Virus record (IMG/VR): IMGVR_UViG_3300025913_000098
Coordinates: 1 to 26,718 of that record
Direction: 5' to 3' (one strand)
DNA from: a virus
Length of the DNA stretch: 26,718 nucleotides
This document shows positions 13,692 through 21,032 of the stretch, one piece after another. A program made the position numbers and the translations under genes. The notes under the pieces are model-generated. The model was given only the letters and a program-made list of their open reading frames with translations, had not been told where the DNA came from and ran no database searches. Numbering within the stretch: the first letter of the stretch is position 1; every line of letters starts with the position of its first letter.

Positions 13692-15047
13692 ATGAAACTC
13701 ACCTTCGATACCCGTGGCAATGAAAAGCAAAAGGCCTGCGCCCGGGCGTGGATTGATCCGAATATCACTGACATAGTCTACGGGGGCGCCAAGGGTGGCG
13801 CAAAAAGCTGGACTGGCGTATCGCTTATTTTCGGAGATGCCTTCATTTATCCGGAGACAATGTACTTCATAGCCCGTAAGAAGCTCAACGACCTGCGAAA
13901 ATTCACGGTCCCTACCATCAACCAAGTATTCCAGCAATGGGGCATTACGGACAAATATTACCGGTATAACGGTCAGGACAATGTTTTTAAACTGCATAAT
14001 GATAGCCAGGTCTTTCTGCTGGATGCAGCGCCTCAACCCTCAGATCCATATTATTACCGCTTTGGATCTATGACCATGACCCGGGGGTGGATAGAAGAGG
14101 CTGGGGAATTCGAGGAGGCCGCCAAAAACAACCTTGCAGCCTCAATAGGGCGGTGGAAGAACGATACCTACGGACTGCCGCCGAAGTTGCTACAGACCTG
14201 CAACCCGGCTAAAAACTACCTCTACCGCGAATATTACCGCAAGTTCCGGGATGGGAAGTTGGAGAACTGGAAGGCATTCATACAAGCCTTCCCCCAGGAT
14301 AACAAAATGCTGCCGGCTGGCTACGTGGAGAACTTACTGCGGACATTATCTCGAAACGAGATTGAGCGATTGATCCGGGGAAACTGGGAATTCGATGATG
14401 ACCCCTCGGTCTTGATGGATTACGACAAGATCGTCGATCTCTTCAGCAATACCCACGTCGAATACGGAGAAAAGAAAATAACCATCGATGCGGCCCGGTT
14501 TGGTGGCGACAAGATTGTCATAATTGAATGGGAGGGCTGGCGGGCGAAGGTAAGAGTATTTCAAAAGCAAGCTCTGGACGTTACCTCCCAACGAATAGAA
14601 GAGTCCAGGATCAGCCTTAAATGCGGCAAGAGCGATATTCTGGTGGATGAGGATGGCGTAGGCGGCGGCATTGTGGATTTCTACAAATGCAAAGGATTCG
14701 TCAATAACAGCTCTCCGCTGCCATCCCCGGACGGCCAGCTGGATGATAAGGGCAACCCGATCCGGGAAAACTTCGATAACCTCAAGTCTCAATGTTATTT
14801 CCGTTTTGCCAAACGGGTAAACGACAACGGCGTCTATATAGACTGCGATGATCCTGAGATCCGGCAAATGATCATTGAGGAATTGGAAGTCATCAAACAG
14901 CGGAACATGGATAGCGACATGAAGCGCGGTGTTATCCCAAAAGAAGAGATGAAAGAGCTACTGGGTAGGTCCCCGGACTTCGCCGATACCCTGATGATGC
15001 GCGAATACTTCGAACTGGCCCCAAAATTCTCATGGGGGGCCATGTAA
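13692..15047 (+). CDS. terL: Terminase large subunit
   Basis: The protein has 451 residues from ATG 13692 (MKLTFDTRGNEKQKACARAW). A longer frame from TTG 13653 is open but less likely, since the conserved start is FDTRGNEKQK. The ATPase half has the Walker A GGAKGGAKSW at 31-40, the Walker B WIEEAGEF at 133-140 and a TCNP coupling motif at 169-172. The nuclease half has D266 (TIDAARFGGD), D319 (VDEDGVGGG) and D429/D432 (SPDFADTLM), as in RNaseH-like terminase nucleases. It pumps DNA into proheads and cuts concatemers. Headful versus cos cutting cannot be told from this alone. Confidence 0.95.
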   Translation: MKLTFDTRGNEKQKACARAWIDPNITDIVYGGAKGGAKSWTGVSLIFGDAFIYPETMYFIARKKLNDLRKFTVPTINQVFQQWGITDKYYRYNGQDNVFKLHNDSQVFLLDAAPQPSDPYYYRFGSMTMTRGWIEEAGEFEEAAKNNLAASIGRWKNDTYGLPPKLLQTCNPAKNYLYREYYRKFRDGKLENWKAFIQAFPQDNKMLPAGYVENLLRTLSRNEIERLIRGNWEFDDDPSVLMDYDKIVDLFSNTHVEYGEKKITIDAARFGGDKIVIIEWEGWRAKVRVFQKQALDVTSQRIEESRISLKCGKSDILVDEDGVGGGIVDFYKCKGFVNNSSPLPSPDGQLDDKGNPIRENFDNLKSQCYFRFAKRVNDNGVYIDCDDPEIRQMIIEELEVIKQRNMDSDMKRGVIPKEEMKELLGRSPDFADTLMMREYFELAPKFSWGAM

Positions 15048-15056
15048 TTATTTTTC

Positions 15057-15064
15057 TATCTTTG
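15057..15064 (+). promoter_or_regulatory. Bacteroidota-type promoter -7 box (TATCTTTG) before portal
   Basis: TATCTTTG matches TAnnTTTG and lies in the 59-bp gap between terL and portal, leaving a leader of about 35-40 nt. The upstream -33 region overlaps the end of terL and has no clear TTTG. It would let the head genes be transcribed apart from terminase. Confidence 0.5.
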
Positions 15065-15106
15065 GTAAATATGTAAGCCCGTCGCTGCGCCATAACCCAC
15101 TTCAAA

Positions 15107-16603
15107 ATGGCGACAGCAAAAGCACCCACCAGGCTACAAAATATCTCGAATGCGTTCGGGAATCTCATTACCTCCATGTTTGGCAGGGGCTCTTCGACAG
15201 CCAAAAATAACCCTGGATTATTCGGCACCTTTATCGGCGGTCCAGCCATTTATCCGGACCCCAATGCCGAACGCTGGGTGAAGGAGGCATTCTCCGGCAA
15301 TGGCTCCGTGTATACCATCGTCTCCCGGGCTGCCAGCAAGTTCGGTTCTATCCCACGCTATGTTTATAAAATCAAGGATAAGAAGGCGGACAGCCAATTA
15401 AAGGCGCTGTATCGCCAGCGAGGATATAAACTGAAGCAGTTGCGAGACCTCCAAAAAAAGGCTTATGATGAGCAGATCGTTGAGAACGGGTTGAGTGAAT
15501 TACTGGCCCGACCTAATGAAAAGCAGGGACAGGATGCGTTCTATGAGTTGGCGAAGGTTTTCAAGATGGTCACCGGTGAGGCATTTATCTGGCTCAATCG
15601 CGGTGATATAACTAGCTTGGATGATGATGTTGCAAATGCAATTCCGCCGCTGGAGATGTACGTGCTGCCGACACAGTATGTTCGGATTATTCCAGACCCT
15701 CAGGACATTTGGGGATACCTTGGTTTTCACTTCATCGTCAGCGGCGTAGAGCACTTCATCCGCAAGGATGATATGATCCACTGGAAAAGCCCTAATCCCA
15801 ATTTCGATGGCGTTACTCGCGTCCATATGCGCGGTCTCTCTCCGTTGCAGCCCGGCAATAAGTGGCTGACAGAAGACGATAGCGCAACAGACGCCAGCGT
15901 GGCTATGCAACAAAACGATGGCGCAAAGGGCGCCCTCTTCAATAAGCAAATGGGGAATATGTCTCCTGAGCAAAAGAGCAAGATTGACCAGATGATCAAC
16001 CGGAAGATTAACAACCGGGCACTCAAAGGAGCCGTAACAGCATTGGAGGGAGAATGGGGGTTCATACAAATGGGTCAGACCGGCGTAGAGATGGAAGCCG
16101 TACAAGTTCGCTCTGCTGGCTTCGTGCGCCTTTGTAACCTTTTCGGCGTACCGCCGCAAATATTTCTCACTGATACCACATATGCCAATGTTGAGCAAGC
16201 TGGCAAGTCTTTTATCAACAACCTGATCGCCCCATCTGCTGCCAGCCTCCGGGATGAAATGAATCTGAAGCTCCTGCCGGCTTTTGGATTGGACAAGACC
16301 TATACACACGATATCGATATCACTCAACTGCCGGAACTACAGACAGAAATGGGCCAGCTCGTTACGCAGCTTGCCGCCGCCTGGTGGCTCACTCCAAATG
16401 AGAAGCGTAAGGAGATGGGCCAGGAAGAAAGCAGCGACCCGGAAATGGATAAACATTGGATACCCAACAATCTCATCACCATGGAAGACGCCTCGATGGC
16501 GGATAACTTAGACTCTTTTGCAAATGACACCGGAACAAATCAAGCAAATCCTGGACAACAAATACCCGATCCACAAAAAGGGGGATTCGGAAAAGGGAAT
16601 TAA
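15107..16603 (+). CDS. Portal protein, HK97 family
   Basis: The 498-residue protein is placed and patterned as an HK97-type phage portal (Phage_portal). Recognisable parts are ELLARPNEKQGQDAFYELAK, GEAFIWLNRGD, the block DDMIHWKSPNPNF, GLSPLQPG and FGVPPQIFLTD. The dodecamer would sit at one capsid vertex as the DNA channel and docking site for terminase and connectors. Size is within the usual 400-520. The last 30 residues are Gly/Pro/Asn-rich and overlap another ORF. Confidence 0.93.
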   Translation: MATAKAPTRLQNISNAFGNLITSMFGRGSSTAKNNPGLFGTFIGGPAIYPDPNAERWVKEAFSGNGSVYTIVSRAASKFGSIPRYVYKIKDKKADSQLKALYRQRGYKLKQLRDLQKKAYDEQIVENGLSELLARPNEKQGQDAFYELAKVFKMVTGEAFIWLNRGDITSLDDDVANAIPPLEMYVLPTQYVRIIPDPQDIWGYLGFHFIVSGVEHFIRKDDMIHWKSPNPNFDGVTRVHMRGLSPLQPGNKWLTEDDSATDASVAMQQNDGAKGALFNKQMGNMSPEQKSKIDQMINRKINNRALKGAVTALEGEWGFIQMGQTGVEMEAVQVRSAGFVRLCNLFGVPPQIFLTDTTYANVEQAGKSFINNLIAPSAASLRDEMNLKLLPAFGLDKTYTHDIDITQLPELQTEMGQLVTQLAAAWWLTPNEKRKEMGQEESSDPEMDKHWIPNNLITMEDASMADNLDSFANDTGTNQANPGQQIPDPQKGGFGKGN

Positions 16604-16745
16604 AAGGGATTGCCCAATGACTGTGAGGGCAAAAACGCTTGCACGGGCGGCTCTGACAAACAGGATAGCTCAAGACGAGTCGAATGGAATGTCCTTCGAA
16701 GAAATACTCGCGAAATATGCAGACCAAGGAGCAATACATACGTAA
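16524..16745 (+). CDS. Small phage protein overlapping portal and head-morphogenesis genes
   Basis: The frame gives 73 residues from ATG 16524 (an earlier TTG at 16518 is less likely). The product, MTPEQIKQILDNKYPIHKKG and on, looks like a soluble helical protein (VRAKTLARAALTNRIAQDES, FEEILAKYADQ). It fills the only gap between portal and the Mu F-like gene and overlaps both, by 80 and 29 nt. The matching part of portal is a low-complexity tail, which tolerates a second frame. Function unknown; a head-assembly accessory is plausible by position. Confidence 0.6.
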   Translation: MTPEQIKQILDNKYPIHKKGDSEKGIKRDCPMTVRAKTLARAALTNRIAQDESNGMSFEEILAKYADQGAIHT

Positions 16746-17523
16746 CCAGGAGATCATCATGCGCCGGCTGGCCAAAGCCTTCGTCCCGCAGGTATATGCT
16801 GCCATTCGGTCGCAAGTGGCTGCGGCGGTTCAGGCTGTGCGGGAAAAGGGTATTCAGGGGGCCCAGGGTAATATACACGGTTCCATCATCAATACTGAGA
16901 TATGGCCGATCATCGAGGATTTATATCGCACAGCCGCAAAGCTGGCTATTCGAAAGTACAAGCCCAACAAAAAGGCTTTTGGCTTTAACGAGGAGTTTAT
17001 CAACGCTATTATAGCCTATTTCCACAAGTATCTGCTCGAAAAAGTGGTGCTGCCTATCAGTCAAACGACAATAGATTATGTAGAAAAGGTACTGCAGCAG
17101 GCTTTAACCGAAGGCTGGGGCGTCGATAAGACAATCAAGCAATTGGAAGATACAGAGCTCCCCAAATGGCGGGCGCGGCTTATTGTCCGCACCGAATCGG
17201 CCAGGGCCACCAACTTCACACAGATGGCTGCTGCCGATGAGGAAGATGTGGAGATGGAAAAGCAGTGGATAGCCATCGATGACAATCGCACCCGTAAAAG
17301 TCATAGCCATGCCGGCGTAGATGGCCAGCGAGTAGATATAGATCAGCCTTTCAGTAACGGCCTCATGTTCCCGGGTGATCCGAACGGACCAGCTAAGGAG
17401 GTCTGTAATTGCCGGTGTACGCTGGGTTACTTCGCCAAGCGAGATGCGAATGGCAACCTCATTCCAAAGCAGCCGCAGCCACTCAACCTCATTTCCCGTA
17501 TGGGCATCAATCAGGCGGCATAG
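16717..17523 (+). CDS. Head morphogenesis protein, SPP1 gp7/Mu F-like
   Basis: From ATG 16717 the product has 268 residues. An ATG at 16684 gives 11 more; I prefer 16717 because MQTKEQYIRNQ is the more natural start. The C-terminal half carries the Phage_Mu_F signature: RTESARATNFTQMAAADE, KQWIAIDDNRTRKSHSHAGV and EVCNCRCTLGYF. It is a minor head protein that joins portal to prohead assembly. The order portal, Mu F-like, protease, capsid is canonical. The stop is TAG at 17521-17523. Confidence 0.9.
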   Translation: MQTKEQYIRNQEIIMRRLAKAFVPQVYAAIRSQVAAAVQAVREKGIQGAQGNIHGSIINTEIWPIIEDLYRTAAKLAIRKYKPNKKAFGFNEEFINAIIAYFHKYLLEKVVLPISQTTIDYVEKVLQQALTEGWGVDKTIKQLEDTELPKWRARLIVRTESARATNFTQMAAADEEDVEMEKQWIAIDDNRTRKSHSHAGVDGQRVDIDQPFSNGLMFPGDPNGPAKEVCNCRCTLGYFAKRDANGNLIPKQPQPLNLISRMGINQAA

Positions 17524-17551
17524 TTGAAAACAATCATGATTTTGTATCTCA

Positions 17552-17597
17552 TAGATAAAATCTATCTATCTAATTTCGATGAACGAATAATTCATCG
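17552..17597 (+). promoter_or_regulatory. Two hairpins leading into the TTG start of the prohead protease
   Basis: TAGATA (17552-17557) pairs with TATCTA (17563-17568) over AAATC. CGATGAA (17577-17583) pairs with TTCATCG (17591-17597) over CGAATAA, and AATT on the two sides can extend it with one bulge. The second stem ends two bases before the TTG at 17600. A TAATTTCG at 17571 is one base off the -7 promoter box. The site could be a promoter with an operator-like palindrome or a translational control hairpin. Confidence 0.45.
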
Positions 17598-17599
17598 AA

Positions 17600-18547
17600 T
17601 TGTCCCAAATCGAATACAAATCAATTCCACTCAAAGTCAATGACGTAGACAAGTCAAGCAGGACCGCTGTCATTGCTCACGCAGCCTACAATAACATCGA
17701 CCGAACAAAGGACATATCCCGTAAAGGCATGTTTAAAAAGAGTTGGGATGAGGGGATTGATGAAATTAGCCTGTATGTGAATCATGATGATACGCAAGCT
17801 CCCGGTAAAGTAGTTGGCGTGAAAGAGGATGCAGAGTATGCCTACACCGAGACGAAGATGGGCACACATACCCTGGGTAATGATACGCTGATCATGATGG
17901 ATGAAGGCATTATCAAAAAAGCATCTTTCGGTTACATAACGGTCAAGTCGAAGCCTATTGAGATCAAAGGCCAAAAAGTCCGGGAACTTTTGGAAGTCAA
18001 GCACATCGAAACATCTGTGCTGACTAAGATGCCCGCCAACCCAAAGGCCGGCATTGTCTCTGTGGTAAAGGCCTTCTCTGGTCTGTTGGAGCTTAAGACC
18101 CTCAATGATCAGGAGCAGGCGTTTCTGCAGATGATCATCTCCAGCGGTTCGAAGTTGGTGCGCCAGGCGCTTGATCTGGCGGATTCCCTGGATCCTGATG
18201 CCGACTTGTACACATGGGTGAATTACTTTATTCAGCAGCAATCCTCCTGGATAGGAGATGCCAAGAGCAATCTTCGATGGGGGCGTAAGGCGCTGGATCA
18301 TTCCATGACCGACCTGAAATCCCATATTCAGAACATGGAGCGCTTTGTTCGGAATACACGGGCATCAGACGACTGCATCAAAAGCATTGAAGCCGAATTA
18401 TTATCGGCTAAACATATCGTTTCCCTGTACGATACCGCAATCACTCATGAGATCAATGAGCCGGCTGCCAGCGAGAAGGGTAAGGCGAATGAAGGCGAAG
18501 TATTCGCCGCACTCAAATTACTTAACCTCAAAGCATCATTATCATGA
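17600..18547 (+). CDS. Prohead protease, HK97 family, with long C-terminal extension
   Basis: The 315-residue protein starts at TTG 17600; the codon at 17588 is an in-frame stop and no ATG lies between. Residues 1-155 are the HK97 prohead protease: RTKDISRKGMFKKSW, His62 in VNHDDTQAPG, Ser109 in KKASFGY and HIETSVLTKMPANPKAG. Ser and His are the expected catalytic residues. It cleaves the delta domain of capsid subunits and itself during maturation. The remaining 155 residues are mainly helical (LDLADSLDPDADLYTWVNYF, AKSNLRWGRKALDHSMTD) and longer than in most such proteases; they may act as scaffold. It is coupled to the capsid gene by ATGA. Confidence 0.9.
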   Translation: MSQIEYKSIPLKVNDVDKSSRTAVIAHAAYNNIDRTKDISRKGMFKKSWDEGIDEISLYVNHDDTQAPGKVVGVKEDAEYAYTETKMGTHTLGNDTLIMMDEGIIKKASFGYITVKSKPIEIKGQKVRELLEVKHIETSVLTKMPANPKAGIVSVVKAFSGLLELKTLNDQEQAFLQMIISSGSKLVRQALDLADSLDPDADLYTWVNYFIQQQSSWIGDAKSNLRWGRKALDHSMTDLKSHIQNMERFVRNTRASDDCIKSIEAELLSAKHIVSLYDTAITHEINEPAASEKGKANEGEVFAALKLLNLKASLS

Positions 18548-19734
18548 GCGACATATTAATTGACGAAATCAAATCGGTCGGAAAAAAGATCGATGATCAA
18601 AAAGGCTCCTTCGAAAAAGCCATAACAGAGCAAAAAGCCCTAATCGATACAAAGTTTTCCGAGGCCGAAAAGCTGGCCAAAGAAGCCAACCAGAAAATCG
18701 AAGATGAGGTAAAGACCATCAACGAGGACTTGGCAAAGAAGGGCGCGACACTGGAGGAAATCCAAAAAGAAGTCAAGGCCTTTAAGGCAAAGGCTGGCCG
18801 GTTCTCTGGCGGCGAAAGCGTTGCTGAAAAGAAAACCGCTGAACTTATCGCCGAAGCGTTCGAGGAGCATTTTAAAGAGATAAGCACTGCCCGGAAAGGA
18901 GCTCCTGCCCGTGTCGAGATGAAGGCAGCTGGCACAATGACTGCTGCCGCCAACCTCACCGGCAATGTAGTGGCAACTTACAATCTCATCCCGGCAGTAA
19001 GGGGACGCAGAAAGATCAATGTCCGGGACCTGCTCCCGGTAATCAATAGCACCACCGGCGTATGGAAGTTCTACCGGCAGCCTATACCGGCAGGTGAGGG
19101 TTCTATCGACTTTCAGACATCCCACGGCACAACCAAGCAGCAGGTTGACTATGATCTGCAGGAAGTAACGGTTAATGCCGAATACCTCGCCGGTTTCGCT
19201 TTGATCGCAAAGCAGATGATGCAGGATCTTCCTTTCTTGCAAAACTTCGTGGCCAATGAGTTGGTTGAGGACTACAAACGCCAGGAGAGCCAGAAATTCT
19301 TTGACCTGCTGACCGCAGGCGCCCTCGGTGATGGCACAACTACGTCAACAGTATTGGCGGAGAAATACATTGACTGGATCGCGCAGCTGATGTCTACCGA
19401 CTATTACGCGAATGCCATCGTCACCACGGCCAAGAACTGGGCGACCATCCTGAAGACCAAGCCGAACGATTATGACGTTCCTGGCGGCATCACCATCTCT
19501 GCTGATGGTACTGTGTATTTCTGCGGCATCCCGCTGATCGCACAGAACAACATCGCGACAGGTAAAACGCTGATCGGCGACTTCACAAAGGCTGCCATCA
19601 TACAAACGGAAGGCCTGGCTGTTGAGTTCTTCGAACAGGACGGAACGAACGTGCGCCAGAACCTTATTACGGCCCGCGTTGAGGCGCGTGTAGGTCTGGG
19701 TATTCTTCGCCCCGACGCTTTCATCTACGCGTAA
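18544..19734 (+). CDS. Major capsid protein, HK97 fold
   Basis: The 396-residue protein has a charged coiled-coil N-terminus (residues 1-95; KKIDDQKGSFEKAITEQK and on) that corresponds to the delta scaffolding domain removed by the protease, a linker near 100, then the Phage_capsid domain: LLPVINSTTGVWKFYRQPIP, YLAGFALIAKQMMQDLPFLQ, FFCG-like VYFCGIPLIAQNNIATGK and the ending VEARVGLGILRPDAFIY. Size is typical. It would form the icosahedral shell. Transcription appears to be stopped strongly after it. Confidence 0.93.
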   Translation: MSDILIDEIKSVGKKIDDQKGSFEKAITEQKALIDTKFSEAEKLAKEANQKIEDEVKTINEDLAKKGATLEEIQKEVKAFKAKAGRFSGGESVAEKKTAELIAEAFEEHFKEISTARKGAPARVEMKAAGTMTAAANLTGNVVATYNLIPAVRGRRKINVRDLLPVINSTTGVWKFYRQPIPAGEGSIDFQTSHGTTKQQVDYDLQEVTVNAEYLAGFALIAKQMMQDLPFLQNFVANELVEDYKRQESQKFFDLLTAGALGDGTTTSTVLAEKYIDWIAQLMSTDYYANAIVTTAKNWATILKTKPNDYDVPGGITISADGTVYFCGIPLIAQNNIATGKTLIGDFTKAAIIQTEGLAVEFFEQDGTNVRQNLITARVEARVGLGILRPDAFIYA

Positions 19735-19740
19735 ACGCTC

Positions 19741-19759
19741 CCCGCTGGCGCACAGCGGG
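19741..19759 (+). terminator. Hairpin 1 after the capsid gene
   Basis: CCCGCT (19741-19746) pairs with AGCGGG (19754-19759) over GGCGCAC, six bases after the stop. AACAACTTTT follows, a broken T tract. First of four stems in this gap. Confidence 0.5.
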
Positions 19760-19798
19760 CAACAACTTTTAGTCGCAGTGACGACACTTACATATTAC

Positions 19799-19834
19799 GA
19801 GTGAGGGGGTTTCTACCCCTTTACTCCATTTTTG
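19799..19834 (+). terminator. Strong intrinsic terminator after the capsid gene
   Basis: GAGT-g-AGGGG (19799-19808) pairs with CCCCT-tt-ACTC (19816-19826) over GTTTCTA, and CATTTTTG follows. This is a textbook intrinsic terminator in shape. Confidence 0.8.
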
Positions 19835-19842
19835 AAAATGAC

Positions 19843-19875
19843 AACCGTTTACGCTTTCGTGGGACGCAAACGGTT
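19843..19875 (+). repeat. 8-bp inverted repeat between the terminators
   Basis: AACCGTTT (19843-19850) and AAACGGTT (19868-19875) are perfect inverted arms with a 17-nt loop in which ACG and CGT can pair. TATTG follows. It may be a further terminator stem or an operator. Confidence 0.6.
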
Positions 19876-19887
19876 TATTGATAAGCC

Positions 19888-19929
19888 AAAAGGCCGGAAG
19901 TCAACCACGAATTGATGACCGGTCTTTTT
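19888..19929 (+). terminator. Intrinsic terminator just before the 19935 gene
   Basis: AAAAGGCCGG (19888-19897) pairs with CCGGTCTTTT (19919-19928) through 10 pairs, one of them G-U, over a 21-nt loop; a T run ends the right arm. The ATG of the next gene is at 19935, so transcription of the island would have to read through, or start inside, this gap. Confidence 0.7.
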
Positions 19930-19934
19930 CATTT

Positions 19935-20264
19935 ATGAACATCCGCGTCCATCTTTCATCGGTAGCCGGCAGCGATGAGAAAACCATTGAGGCCATCGAG
20001 CAGGCTATTAAGGACCGGCAACCGTTCGGCTTGAAATGTCAGCGGTCGACCATTGTATTCATCACGCATCAATACAAGGTGTACTGGATATGGAGCGACG
20101 GGGAGCCCGGGCCTGTGGTCGTTCTGGACAACCTGAAGGGGTTTATAGACCATGTTCGAATTCAATACCTATCCCACAAAGACCTTGTATCAACGGACGA
20201 ATTATTGGGCATAGCCAAATTATTACAGTATGAGCAACAACAAAAGCGTTTGGGACTTCTGTGA
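19935..20264 (+). CDS. Hypothetical protein opening the sugar island
   Basis: I start the gene at ATG 19935 (109 residues), not at the upstream TTG 19878, since that stretch is occupied by the terminator. The product has MNIRVHLSSVAGSDEKTIEA, a central strand region (TIVFITHQYKVYWIWSDG) and helices at the end (LGIAKLLQYEQQQKRLG). I recognise no family. It overlaps the GT25 gene by 35 nt, so the two are probably co-translated. Confidence 0.65.
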   Translation: MNIRVHLSSVAGSDEKTIEAIEQAIKDRQPFGLKCQRSTIVFITHQYKVYWIWSDGEPGPVVVLDNLKGFIDHVRIQYLSHKDLVSTDELLGIAKLLQYEQQQKRLGLL

Positions 20265-20880
20265 GGTGAAGTATTGCCTGAATCAGAACAGCAGGCCGGA
20301 CCGATGGACGCAGGCGCAGGGGGAATTATCCCGGGTGAAGATGGAAGGAGTTGAGCGGTTCGCGGCCCTGCCAGCTGACCGACCTTTCAAATCCTTTTGC
20401 CTCAGCCAGTATGCGCTGTTAAAGAGCTTTCTGGCTACAGGGAAGGAAACGCTGCTGGCGATGGAGGATGATGTTGTATTCCGAGATCTGGGGCACCTGC
20501 CAGCGGCTTTACAGGCGCTTCCAAAAGATTGGGACATACTATACCTGGGAGCAAACATCACGGCCATGGTCCATGGGATTGATGTAAACCCACCTGAGCC
20601 ATGCAGCTGGACAAAGCATCTATGGCGTGTCCGCCGGGCCTGGACGACGCATTGTATAGCCTATACACGCAATGTAGCTCAAAGGATTGTTGACGCATAT
20701 CCAATCCACTCCTTTGAGATGTACGACTGCTGGTTGTCTAATAACATCCTGGAGCTGTCCAACGCTTACCTGATCAATCCCATGGTCGCATGGCAGGCCC
20801 CCGGTAAAAGCGATCTGTGGGGCCAAGAGACGGACTATACTGGGGCATTTATTCATGGAGATAAAATAATGAGTACATGA
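20230..20880 (+). CDS. Glycosyltransferase, GT25-like
   Basis: The 216-residue protein has the GT25 plan: an N-terminal strand with VKYCLNQNSRPDRW (the usual form is INLDRRPDR), RFAALPA, then LLAMEDDVVF (EDD at 79-81, metal and nucleotide-sugar site) and WDILYLGANI at 101-110, with WTTHCIAYTR further on. GT25 enzymes move galactose or similar sugars to lipooligosaccharide or to protein hydroxylysine. The donor and acceptor cannot be told. It is somewhat shorter than many GT25 members (about 240-280). It leads the sugar genes placed after the capsid gene. Confidence 0.85.
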   Translation: MSNNKSVWDFCEVKYCLNQNSRPDRWTQAQGELSRVKMEGVERFAALPADRPFKSFCLSQYALLKSFLATGKETLLAMEDDVVFRDLGHLPAALQALPKDWDILYLGANITAMVHGIDVNPPEPCSWTKHLWRVRRAWTTHCIAYTRNVAQRIVDAYPIHSFEMYDCWLSNNILELSNAYLINPMVAWQAPGKSDLWGQETDYTGAFIHGDKIMST

Positions 20881-21032
20881 GATTATTCGGAACCATATTA
20901 CTGATCCTGCTATTCTTAGCGATGGTTTTGGTCATATTATCCCTGTGCTACTCAGTGCTCCTGATAATAGGCTCCGTGTTAGCAATTATCATCCTTTTCA
21001 TTTGTGCATTCATAATTTACGTTAATGATTAA
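20877..21032 (+). CDS. 51-residue two-helix membrane protein
   Basis: The ATG at 20877 overlaps the GT25 stop as ATGA, and the TAA at 21030-21032 overlaps the next gene, which starts at 21025. The peptide MRLFGTILLILLFLAMVLVI and on is almost wholly hydrophobic, with two likely helices (about 4-22 and 26-48) and the end YVND. Both overlaps and the composition argue for a real gene. A membrane anchor for the glycosyltransferases, or a holin-like protein, are possible; neither is shown. Confidence 0.65.
   Translation: MRLFGTILLILLFLAMVLVILSLCYSVLLIIGSVLAIIILFICAFIIYVND

Noticed and set aside
15500-16327. 275-residue open frame on the minus strand
   Set aside because: It is antisense to the portal gene and has no recognisable features.
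16610-17014. 134-residue + strand frame
   Set aside because: It overlaps the head-morphogenesis gene in another frame and has an Arg/Ser-rich composition typical of a shadow.
17654-18325. 223-residue open frame on the minus strand
   Set aside because: It is antisense to the prohead protease gene; the + strand protein has clear catalytic motifs.
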